The notes below the pieces were generated by a model, which ran no database searches, was not told the DNA's origin, and saw only the letters and a list, made by a program, of their open reading frames with translations. A stretch of DNA of 64,000 bases from CAZNPL01 sp964574815 (lineage in GTDB: Bacteria; Planctomycetota; Phycisphaerae; UBA1845). The DNA lies in NCBI GenBank assembly GCA_964574815.1, contig CAZNPL010000001.1, positions 207,917-271,916 of the forward strand. Reading direction: 5' to 3'. Below are positions 55,747-64,000 of this stretch, one piece after another. Each line of letters starts with the position of its first letter. Positions within the stretch are counted from its first letter, which is position 1. Made by a program: the position numbers and the translations under genes.

Positions 55747-56382
55747 TTAACCGCCGCTCAACCGGAAGGAAAGCTGTTCGAGATGCACCGAAAGGTCGAC
55801 GGCCGACACCGCCGAATCCCCGTTCTGGATCGCCACCGGAGCAAAATTGAGAATCCCCCGCACGCCCGCCTCGTTCATCTGACGGGCAACATCCCGGGCA
55901 TCGTCCGCCGGAACGGCCAGAATGCCGAGCTGCACACCCTTCTTCTTCACCACACGCGGCATGGCCTCCATCGGTTGCACCGTCAGCCGCCTGCCGCTAC
56001 CGACCGTTCTGCCGATCAGCCGCCCATCGCGATCGAACACCGCGACGATGTTGAACCCCCGCTTCGAAAAGCCTCGGTAGGACAAAAGCGCCCGCCCCAG
56101 ATTACCGGCCCCTACAAGCAGGACGTTCCACTTCTTATCGGTTCCGAGAATCCGCCGCAGACGCTTGATCACGTCGCTTACCCGGTAACCGATCCCCGGG
56201 TGGCCAAAGTGCCCGAAATAAGCAAAGTCCTTGCGCACCTGGGCGTCCGAAATGTTCAACGCCTCCCCCAACTGGCGACTCGACATCGTACGCCGCTCTT
56301 GAGCCTGCGCCGTCTCCAGTTGCCGTAGGTACAGACTCAGGCGTCGGACGGCCGGTGCCGGTATCCCCCTGCTCTTTTTCAT
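55747..56382 (-). CDS. rex: Redox-sensing transcriptional repressor Rex
   Basis: 211-aa NADH/NAD-sensing repressor. The N-terminal winged helix has SSRQLGEALNISDAQVRKDFAYFGHFG, including the conserved helix-turn-helix VRKD. The NAD-binding GxGxxG is LLVGAGNLGRALLSY, followed by FNIVAVFDRD. ATG at 56382 is used; a GTG one codon earlier is possible. Targets usually include fermentation and respiratory genes; none can be assigned here. Confidence 0.94.
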   Translation of the reverse strand: MKKSRGIPAPAVRRLSLYLRQLETAQAQERRTMSSRQLGEALNISDAQVRKDFAYFGHFGHPGIGYRVSDVIKRLRRILGTDKKWNVLLVGAGNLGRALLSYRGFSKRGFNIVAVFDRDGRLIGRTVGSGRRLTVQPMEAMPRVVKKKGVQLGILAVPADDARDVARQMNEAGVRGILNFAPVAIQNGDSAVSAVDLSVHLEQLSFRLSGG

Positions 56383-56953
56383 CACCCGAGAATCTTGCAG
56401 AACACCTTCGCAGTTGATCGTTATCGAAAGCGACTATATCCCCCGCCCGAACCCGCAGTCAACACCGTCCGATTATCGGCCCGACAACAGGACGCGTGAC
56501 CGAACCGGCACCCCTCGAATTTGAGCATCACGGGTGGATCGCCCACTACGCACTGAGCATAAGGTGCCGTCGTACGCCTGGCGGGTGCCACGCGCAACTC
56601 GGTTCTCGCCGGGTGCCACGGGTCCGCTTCAGGCGAATCCGCCCGTTTTTCTCGCAGAGCCAAGCGACCTGAACACTTGCAGGCAGGCTGCCGGCCGCAA
56701 CCGTGCGAGCCTTCGCTCGCCGCCAAGCCGTCGTTGCAGAACGCCCGCCAAACGGCCATCAGCCGCGATTCGTAGTCTGTCACGCTGCCGTAACTTGCGC
56801 CCCAGCCTCGTTGACTCACCGTCTGACGGTTTCCAGAATCAATTGTAGCCTCCCAGCTATGAACGCGGGGGCCACAACAGACGGGCGGAGCGCCGTTGCC
56901 GGTGCGCAACACAGCCCGTTGGGGAGAGGAACCGACCGAGGAGCAATTCAGCG
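56383..56953. other. Gene-free interval with palindromic repeat copy
   Basis: Non-coding between the divergent rex and rhodanese genes. The right part carries the GAGGAG site of the rhodanese gene. No ORF with protein character, and no confident promoter. Confidence 0.5.
56561..56643. repeat. Dispersed palindromic repeat, copy 5
   Basis: Two GGGTGCCACG-type units followed by GGTCCGCTTCAGGCGAATCC (56621-56640), nearly the same as 41032-41051. Confidence 0.55.
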
Positions 56954-57631
56954 ATGCTGAAGTCGATCGCCTTACACGCCATCGTCATCGTCGCCGCCGG
57001 AGCCACGCTGGGACTCGGTTTCAACGCCGTTCGCAGCGACGTGCAGATCAGATTGGGCCGCAACTACTTTAGAATCGCTCAACAGGAGCCCGCCGCCGTC
57101 GCCGATGCGACCAAAACCGACCAGTCGTCCGCGGACCAAGCGCAGCAGACGTCCCCGTCCGCCCACGCCGACACCAAGAGCAAGCCCCGCCTGCTGCCCG
57201 AACATCCATTCGACGTCGTAGAAATCGAAGAGGTCACCGAGATGGTCGGCAGCGAGGCCGCATACAACGGCTCCGTTGTTTTTGTCGATTCCCGGAACGC
57301 AGCGGATTACGAAGACGGCCACATCCCGGGCGCATACCACATCGATAACTACAACGTCGACCGACACCTGCCCGAAGTTCGTCCGCTGATCGAATTCGCA
57401 GAAACGATCGTCGTCTACTGCGGAGGCGGAGAATGCGAGGACAGCATCTTCCTGGCGTCCGAACTCGAGGCCCGAGGCTTCCGCCGCGAAGCCATCAGAT
57501 TGTTCGAGGCTGGAATGGCCGCATGGCGGAATGCGGATATGCCCATCGAGAAAGGGGGCGACCCGGTCACCGCCGGCGAAATCGGCTTCACCGACGCCAG
57601 CGTCCCCGACGAAGGGATCAGCACGCCATGA
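56954..57631 (+). CDS. Membrane-anchored rhodanese-domain protein
   Basis: 225 aa: an N-terminal hydrophobic anchor (MLKSIALHAIVIVAAGATLGLGF), a polar linker, then a rhodanese domain (about residues 85-200) with FVDSRNAADYEDGHIPGAYHI and the active-site loop VVYCGGGECEDS, whose first Cys is the sulfur carrier. The loop has an extra Cys (GGGEC), less usual. GAGGAG lies about 11 bases before the ATG. Its stop overlaps the next gene by four bases, pairing it with a MauE-type membrane protein. Confidence 0.87.
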   Translation: MLKSIALHAIVIVAAGATLGLGFNAVRSDVQIRLGRNYFRIAQQEPAAVADATKTDQSSADQAQQTSPSAHADTKSKPRLLPEHPFDVVEIEEVTEMVGSEAAYNGSVVFVDSRNAADYEDGHIPGAYHIDNYNVDRHLPEVRPLIEFAETIVVYCGGGECEDSIFLASELEARGFRREAIRLFEAGMAAWRNADMPIEKGGDPVTAGEIGFTDASVPDEGISTP

Positions 57632-58155
57632 ACGATAGTACATCACTGGTCCGTCGGGTCGATAACACGCACGTCCCCATGCTGCTGGCACGCTTCCTCG
57701 TGGGCGGCTACTTCGCATACCTCGCGATCGGCAAGATCGGCGACCCCATCAAATTCCTGAAAGACATCCGAGAGTACCATCTCCTCCCGGAATCCATGCC
57801 GTTCTTGTTCAATTTCACGGCCGTCTCCCTGCCCTGGATCGAAATCCTCTGCGGCATCCTGCTGATTCTGGGAGTCTGGCTGCGGGCATCGGCCGCCGTC
57901 ATCCTCGCCCTCATGGCGTTTTTCACAACCGCCATCTTCATTCGCGCCCTCGGCGTCTACGGCGGAAGCGACGTCGCTTTTTGCGCCATCGAATTCGACT
58001 GCGGATGCGGTTCGGGCGTGATCAACATCTGCCTGAAACTCATCACCAACCTGGGGCTGGGCGCGTTGACGGCCGTCGTGCTGCTCTCCCGCTCACGCCG
58101 TTTCTCGCTCGAATCCCTGTTCGGCGATCGCGCTGTCGCAAGCGCCTCGGCGTGA
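57628..58155 (+). CDS. MauE/DoxX-family membrane protein
   Basis: 175 aa with four hydrophobic helices (LLARFLVGGYFAYLAIGKIG; LPWIEILCGILLILGVWL; AAVILALMAFFTTAIFI; LKLITNLGLGALTAVVLL). The short loop CAIEFDCGCGSG before the last helix matches the Cys motif of MauE-like proteins, which support disulfide or redox handling in the envelope. Translationally coupled to the rhodanese gene (ATGA). The pair probably deals with thiol or sulfur chemistry at the membrane; the partner proteins are unknown. Confidence 0.8.
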   Translation: MNDSTSLVRRVDNTHVPMLLARFLVGGYFAYLAIGKIGDPIKFLKDIREYHLLPESMPFLFNFTAVSLPWIEILCGILLILGVWLRASAAVILALMAFFTTAIFIRALGVYGGSDVAFCAIEFDCGCGSGVINICLKLITNLGLGALTAVVLLSRSRRFSLESLFGDRAVASASA

Positions 58156-58592
58156 AATCGAGCCACTCGCGACGCTCCCCCCCACGACATCGAACCGATC
58201 CCGAAAGTGGCACGGCCACCCGGGTGCCATAGGCAAACGGAACCGCCCGTGGCGGATACCTGTTTGGCGAAGGTGCCATGGGCAAGCGGTGCCGCCAACG
58301 GCCGCGGAGCTTGCCCGTGCGCAGGGGTGCTACTGGTGGCTTACCCGCTACTGCTTTTCCTACCTTTGCCCCGCAGCTTCCACGTAAAACAACCCCCACC
58401 GCCACCAGCGGCTCGCCGTTTGCATCCCCGACGTGCAGTGACTTCCCACCCGGTTTGACACCCGCAGCCGCCGGCCGTATACGGGCGGATTCACGCCGGA
58501 GCAAGGCCGGACGTCCGCGGCCTGGGGTCACACCGACCGGCGCCGTGAAGCGGCGGCCGGTGGTCCAAAATGCGTTCCTCGGAGGTTGCGCG
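58156..58592. other. Gene-free interval with palindromic repeat cluster
   Basis: Non-coding; the left half is the repeat cluster listed separately. The right half ends in the GGAGG ribosome site of the aminotransferase gene. The upstream open frame of the aminotransferase ORF through this region is not conserved. Confidence 0.5.
58219..58350. repeat. Dispersed palindromic repeat cluster, copy 6
   Basis: Holds CCGGGTGCCATAGGCAAACG-like and GGTGCCATGGGCAAGC units, then GCGGAGCTTGCCCGTGCG. GGGCAAGC and GCTTGCCC (58280-58287 and 58309-58316) pair perfectly. Shared words of 16-18 bases link it to copies near 21666 and 38188. Confidence 0.65.
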
Positions 58593-59810
58593 ATGAGCAT
58601 CAGCCAGATCGGCCGGTCAATCGGTGAATCCGTCACCCTGAAACTCAACGAGACCGCAGCGATCCTGAAAAGCAAGGGCGAACCCGTCATCCACCTCGGC
58701 GGCGGCGAACCCAAAAGCAAAGTCCCCATCGACGCCATCGTCAGCGCCACTGCCCTGCTGCGATCCGGTGAAGTCCGCTATACGCCCGCCGACGGCATCC
58801 CCGCACTCAAGCAGGCCATCATCCGTTACACCGACGAGTTCTACGCGAGAAAGGTCGAGCCGGAAAACGTCATGGCCTCCGGCGGCGCCAAGCAGGCGAT
58901 CATGGTCTGCCTCCAGGCCATCCTCAACCCTCAGGAGGAGGTCATCTTCCCCGCGCCTTACTGGGTGAGCTATCCCGAGATGGTAAAGCTCTGCGGCGCC
59001 GTCCCCGTCGCGGTGTACGCCGAGGACGGCACCTTCCATCCGCGAATGGTCGATATCGAGCAGAAAGTCACCTCCTACACCAAGGCCGTCATCATCAACA
59101 GCCCCAACAACCCCTCCGGGGCGATGTACTCCGAGCAATTCATCGCCGATATCGTGGCCTTCTGCGAGAAACGCGGCATCTACCTGATCGTGGACGATAT
59201 CTACCACCGCCTGATCTTCGACGGCCGCAAACCGATCAACTGCTACACCTACGCCGAAGACCGGAGCGAAAACTCCAGGCTCGTCGTCGTCAACGGGGTC
59301 TCCAAGCAGTACGCCATGACCGGCTTCCGAATCGGCTGGGCCGTGGCCAACAAGAAGCTCATCGAGGTCATGACCAACATCCAGAGCCACCAGACCTCCG
59401 GCCCCTCGGGGGTGCTCCAGCACGCGGCCGTCGGCGCCCTCAACGGAGTCCAGTCCAGCGTCGAAAGCCTGCGGCTGACCCTCGAGAACAACCGCAATGT
59501 CATGATGGAGCAGTTGAAGTCGTTCGAGGGCGTCAAGGTCACCAGACCCGACGGCACCTTTTACTGCTTCGCCGACTTCAGCGTTTACAACAAGGACTCG
59601 ACCAAACTGGCCCGATTCCTGCTCGACAAAGTCCGCGTCGTCACGGTGCCCGGCGTCGAATTCGGCATGGAAGGCTTCCTTCGACTGTCAACCTGCGGTT
59701 CCATCAAGGACATCACCGAAGGCGTGGAACGCATGAAATGGGCCCTGGACCCGAATTCGCCCAACGAACTGTACATCGGCGACCGCAAGCTGATCAGAGA
59801 TTGGATGTGA
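58593..59810 (+). CDS. Class I aminotransferase, aspartate/prephenate type
   Basis: 405-aa PLP enzyme of fold type I, subgroup Ib. PLP Lys238 is in NGVSKQYAMTGFRIGW; other cofactor contacts are in SGGAKQAI, NSPNNPSGA and VDDIYH. Likely reaction is aspartate-oxoglutarate transamination, with prephenate as an alternative substrate in this subgroup. GGAGG precedes the ATG at 58593. Next gene is PEP carboxykinase, fitting an oxaloacetate-centred role, but a CAGT-repeat hairpin separates them. Confidence 0.9.
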   Translation: MSISQIGRSIGESVTLKLNETAAILKSKGEPVIHLGGGEPKSKVPIDAIVSATALLRSGEVRYTPADGIPALKQAIIRYTDEFYARKVEPENVMASGGAKQAIMVCLQAILNPQEEVIFPAPYWVSYPEMVKLCGAVPVAVYAEDGTFHPRMVDIEQKVTSYTKAVIINSPNNPSGAMYSEQFIADIVAFCEKRGIYLIVDDIYHRLIFDGRKPINCYTYAEDRSENSRLVVVNGVSKQYAMTGFRIGWAVANKKLIEVMTNIQSHQTSGPSGVLQHAAVGALNGVQSSVESLRLTLENNRNVMMEQLKSFEGVKVTRPDGTFYCFADFSVYNKDSTKLARFLLDKVRVVTVPGVEFGMEGFLRLSTCGSIKDITEGVERMKWALDPNSPNELYIGDRKLIRDWM

Positions 59811-59817
59811 GAGAAAA

Positions 59818-59930
59818 GTTATCAGTTGTCAGTCGTCAGTTGTCAGTGTTCGGTGCCCGAGATGGCAATCTGTCCGACAAGAGCAATTCGCCAACGAGAA
59901 GCGGTGCACTGAAAACTGAAAACTGATCAC
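59818..59930. repeat. CAGT/ACTG short-repeat pair
   Basis: A run of TCAGTTGTCAGTCGTCAGTT type (59818-59851) is followed about 60 bases later by CACTGAAAACTGAAAACTGA (59908-59927). The two are largely complementary and could form a long hairpin between the aminotransferase and PEP carboxykinase genes. Same unit as in the 24.9-25.1 kb interval. Confidence 0.6.
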
Positions 59931-59948
59931 TATTTCTGGACCATCGCC

Positions 59949-61595
<1,647 letters not shown>

Positions 61596-61916
61596 CCCCC
61601 CAGCCGCAAGCCGCGACAAGCGTCTTCGCATGGGGGCATTTAGTCGAGAGTGAATGCGCCAGGGGCCGCAACGTCCGCCAGGTGGCCCGCAAGATGGCCG
61701 ATGTGCCCGGCAGTGTACCGCCTTTTCAACAGGGTATTGGCTGCCGACTTCAACTGCCTGACGGGATAGATATCAAGAGTGGTCCTTGGATGCGGGTGTC
61801 CTCACGGGTACGATGGAAACGCGGCCGAAGCAGCCGTGTCTCATTCCGCAAAACGGCTCGCTCGCGGACGCAGAGCATTCATCGCGAGCGTCCTCGAGCA
61901 ACAAGGTGCCTGACCG
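61596..61916. other. Gene-free interval after pckA
   Basis: Non-coding. Contains CATGGGGGCATTT (61629-61641) and the overlapping GCATTTAGTCGA unit described separately. No terminator with a T-run was found after pckA. Confidence 0.45.
61629..61656. repeat. Inverted-repeat partner of the transposase left end plus CATTTAGTCG unit
   Basis: CATGGGGGCATTT is the exact reverse complement of the 13 bases at 62818-62830 just ahead of the transposase. It runs into GCATTTAGTCGAGAGTGA, which matches 62493-62510 with one difference. Confidence 0.5.
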
Positions 61917-62387
61917 GTGGCAAAGCTGGCACGAATACTCCCCTGGATCCTCACCATAATCTTCGCCGGTAGCACACTGGTGCTCATCCAGCATAGACGA
62001 TTCATGCATTCGTGGAGGCTCTCCTGTTGGCAGTCCGAGCGATCCCGAGTCTTGAGCAGCCTCGGAGATCGTCTGCGTACATATGCTGAGCGCCACGAAG
62101 GGAAGTTCCCGAAAAACGTGGAAGACTTGGTTGCTGCCGGCGTGATCACGGAATCGGAGTTGTCTTTCGAAGACCACAGCCAGCAGACCAGCGTGCGCCG
62201 CGAATTCCGCTTGGTACCCTCGATTGATTTGCCCGGCGATCTCGTGATCGTCGTCGAGAGATACGGTCGTTACCCGGAATTTAGACTATGCCTGTATCTC
62301 GACGGGTCGGTGGTGCTCTATGGCGAAGGGGCTACGCTTGATGACGACGACGCGAAGCGTAAGGAGTTGGGTCTGGCACCGGCGTGA
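61917..62387 (+). CDS. Hypothetical protein with N-terminal membrane helix
   Basis: 156 aa, GTG start (ATG alternatives would remove the hydrophobic segment). Residues about 8-25 (LPWILTIIFAGSTLVLI) form a membrane anchor. The rest has RVLSSLGDRLRTYAERHEGKFPKNVEDLVAAGVI, a pattern reminiscent of the processed-pseudopilin descendants in which a helix is followed by a G.FP..ledL block, but no prepilin cleavage motif is present. Not assigned to a family. Base composition is lower in GC than neighbours. Confidence 0.5.
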   Translation: MAKLARILPWILTIIFAGSTLVLIQHRRFMHSWRLSCWQSERSRVLSSLGDRLRTYAERHEGKFPKNVEDLVAAGVITESELSFEDHSQQTSVRREFRLVPSIDLPGDLVIVVERYGRYPEFRLCLYLDGSVVLYGEGATLDDDDAKRKELGLAPA

Positions 62388-62528
62388 ACACGGCCTGCAC
62401 TGAGTCGATGGCGGTAACCGGCGCTGGCACCGGGGCCTTTGGAAACTGCAGCTTGTTGCGTGTGGCGCGCAGTAGGCGTCGCGGGTCAGAGCGCATTTAG
62501 TCGATAGTGATGGCAACAAACCGGGCAC
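62388..62528. other. Short interval with 20-base repeat
   Basis: Non-coding except for the repeat copy listed next. Confidence 0.4.
62484..62513 (+). repeat. 20-base repeat, copy 2
   Basis: GGTCAGAGCGCATTTAGTCG, 19 of 20 bases the same as 44655-44674, continuing into ATAGTGA shared with 61648-61653 apart from one base. Confidence 0.55.
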
Positions 62529-62771
62529 ATGCGCCGGGTGGACCTGAAGTTGACCGTGACCCGCGGACCGGACCGCGTCAACTGGTCGGTCGAGGCCACT
62601 GATTTCGAGTATCATCGAAACGGTGAGGTGCGGATGATCATCCAGCGGACCTGGGACGAGCACAGCGGAGTTGTCAGCAGCGACCAGCTTGTCTCGTGCG
62701 TAATAGAGATTGACACTACCCTCTCGGAGTGCCGGTTTGTTCTGGAGCTATCTCTTGGTCGGACGCAGTAG
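62529..62771 (+). CDS. Small hypothetical ORF
   Basis: 80 aa with no recognised family: RVDLKLTVTRGPDRVNWSVE, then FEYHRNGEVRMIIQRTWDEH. The alternating pattern would suit a small beta protein. No clear ribosome site. It may be a remnant of a longer gene disrupted by the neighbouring mobile element, or not a gene. Confidence 0.3.
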   Translation: MRRVDLKLTVTRGPDRVNWSVEATDFEYHRNGEVRMIIQRTWDEHSGVVSSDQLVSCVIEIDTTLSECRFVLELSLGRTQ

Positions 62772-62817
62772 CGCGTGCCCTTGGGCGCAGATTCTTTTTG
62801 GCACTTGGCGGCGCGCG

Positions 62818-62830
62818 AAATGCCCCCATG
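62818..62830 (+). repeat. Candidate left terminal repeat of the ISKra4-like element
   Basis: AAATGCCCCCATG, 38 bases upstream of the transposase start, with an exact inverted copy at 61629-61641. Its position fits an insertion-sequence left end. Confidence 0.45.
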
Positions 62831-62868
62831 GAGAGAGTCGGACAAACACAAACCATGGAGGGCATACG

Positions 62869-63924
62869 ATGAACTTGGAGATACAGATTACCGCAGACGG
62901 GGCGGACGTGCGAGGGGTTGCCGGAGAGATTTCGGGAACGTTGGCGGAACGTGAACGGCAGCTTCGCGATTTGTTTCGGCTGGCAGAAGCCGCGGCCTTG
63001 CAGCACTCGTTACGAACCGACCAGCCCGAGGTGCCACGTCCTCAGTGCTGCGATCGGGCCATGAACAAGAAGCGTTTACGAAGCCGGCAACTGCTGACCC
63101 CGGTCGGCGTGGTGGCTTGGACTCGGCGGGTGTACCAATGCCCGCAATGCGGGAGCCAACGCATTCCGTTGGACGACCTTCTGGGCGTTCCTCGCGGGCA
63201 ATTGAGTCCGCGGTTGGCCGATGTGAGCATGGATTTCGTTCAGGTGGAATCGTACGAGCAAGCCGTTGAGAAGTTGCGGCGACAACATGGGGTTTCGGTG
63301 GCCACCCGAAGTCTGGTGAACCTAGCCGGTCAGATCGGCCCAGCAGCGCAGGCGTTTCTAATGGATCACCATCCGCAGGCGTGGCCATCGGGTCCCATCG
63401 ATCGTTTGTATGTCGGTTGCGATGGTGTGATGACCTGCACCAACGAAGTCGGGGAGGACGGTCGCTTGACGTGGCGTGAGGTCAAGGTGGGCTGCTGCTT
63501 CTGGTATGATGCGGCGGGGCACGCCCACAAGCGCATCTTCGGGCGTATCGAACCGGCGGAGGATTTCGGTTCCGCGCTTCGGCGTTGGGCGGATCAATGC
63601 GGACTGGCTTTGGCGCGTGAGGTGGTGTTCATCGGTGATGGGGCGGAATGGATCTGGAACATCGCCGGTCGCCATTTCAACGACAAGCGAATGACCTGGG
63701 TGCTGGATTGGTACCATTGGGTGGAACACCTCTGGGAGGCGGCAGGCGTTCTGCACCCGGACCACCGCAGCGAGCAGGTTGGCCTGGTCGCGGAATGGAA
63801 ACGCATATTGCGTTACGAAGGGGGCCTGCGGCTGTGGCGTCGGCTCGAACAGATACGAGAGGAGTACGAGGAAGGCAGTTGTCGTCGACAAGCCATCACA
63901 GCCCTGCTGGGTTACTTAGTATGA
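62869..63924 (+). pseudogene. ISKra4-family-like transposase, C-terminally truncated
   Basis: 351 aa. A zinc-finger-like YQCPQCGSQRIPLDD lies after the N-terminal helical region. DDE-type motifs are YVGCDGVMTC (first Asp) and VVFIGDGAEWIWNIA (second Asp), then WVLDWYHWVEHLWEAA. The frame stops right after ITALLGYLV. Family members continue from a GYL..N..RM-type helix to a segment containing the catalytic Glu, and neither is encoded in any of the three frames after 63915. The element is therefore probably broken, with unrelated sequence from about 63915. ATG has GGAGG upstream. Confidence 0.75.
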
Positions 63925-64000
63925 CAGCGCTATGAAGTATCTGGGTTGATGCGCCGTCGTCGGCTGTTGTACGAAGCTTCATTACGTGCTTGATAGTACT
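63925..64000. other. Unassigned tail after the truncated transposase
   Basis: 76 bases with stops in all frames near the start and no recognised feature. It may be the edge of another insertion that truncated the transposase; the window ends before this can be judged. Confidence 0.3.

Overview
This is a GC-rich (by eye about 60-65%) bacterial chromosome window. It probably comes from a Planctomycetota bacterium of the Phycisphaerae or a related deep branch. The evidence is a prepilin-type secreted protein, large Sec-exported proteins ending in dockerin-like or Cys-rich modules, a PTS regulatory chain without a sugar permease, a non-pyrrolysine MttB-type methyltransferase cluster, and many short palindromic intergenic repeats. 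No rRNA, tRNA, CRISPR array, plasmid or phage gene was recognised. The only mobile element is a truncated ISKra4-like transposase at the right edge.

Region by region. (1) 1-6754, minus strand: DUF502 membrane protein, ribosome hibernation factor HPF, EIIA(Ntr), HPr, enzyme I, a DUF2344 protein and RNase E/G (cut by the window start). This is a regulatory phosphorelay beside RNA and ribosome control genes. (2) 6865-11291: a small anchored protein, a pseudopilin-like protein and a secreted beta-helix protein. (3) 11783-15511: a four-gene cluster of MttB-like methyltransferase, MetH-type reactivation protein, corrinoid protein and homocysteine S-methyltransferase. It reads like a methionine synthase split into separate chains, with an MttB-type enzyme as methyl donor module. 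(4) 15760-24453: a very large secreted protein with a C25/gingipain-like core, a lipoprotein and partner, ApgM-type phosphoglycerate mutase, and a lipoprotein with a HEFMH metallopeptidase motif. (5) 25681-30554: TruD, molybdate transport (a fused ModA-ModB and ModC), and a remarkable protein joining a PqqD-like domain, a twin-arginine/hydrophobic segment and a 12-cysteine knottin-like tail. (6) 30704-33566: a TadG/VWA protein and two PilZ-like paralogues. (7) 33895-40749: a complete SUF iron-sulfur operon in transcription order rrf2-sufA-sufB-sufC-sufD-sufS-sufU-sufT, preceded by a clear sigma70-like promoter with a 9-bp inverted repeat. (8) 41086-46206: the Mrp/ApbC Fe-S carrier, a B12-binding radical SAM enzyme, a small membrane protein and a formyltransferase-like enzyme. 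(9) 46510-51367: superoxide dismutase with a strong terminator, then a tightly coupled quinone operon (menG, a membrane/TPR protein, ubiX, ubiA). (10) 51378-53606: an EboF-like phosphohydrolase and an EboE-like TIM barrel. (11) 53717-58155: SppA, the Rex redox repressor, and a rhodanese/MauE pair. (12) 58593-61595: aspartate-type aminotransferase and ATP-dependent PEP carboxykinase. (13) 61596-64000: small unknown ORFs, short repeats and the broken transposase.

Together the genes suggest a metabolism attentive to redox state (Rex, SOD, SUF, menaquinone biosynthesis) with an investment in secreted, Cys-rich or dockerin-tagged proteins. The best candidates for undescribed biology are the PqqD-knottin fusion (29883-30554), the split methyl-transfer cluster (11783-15511), the secreted protein whose putative catalytic His and Cys are separated by inserted modules (15760-18837), and the dispersed palindromic repeats.
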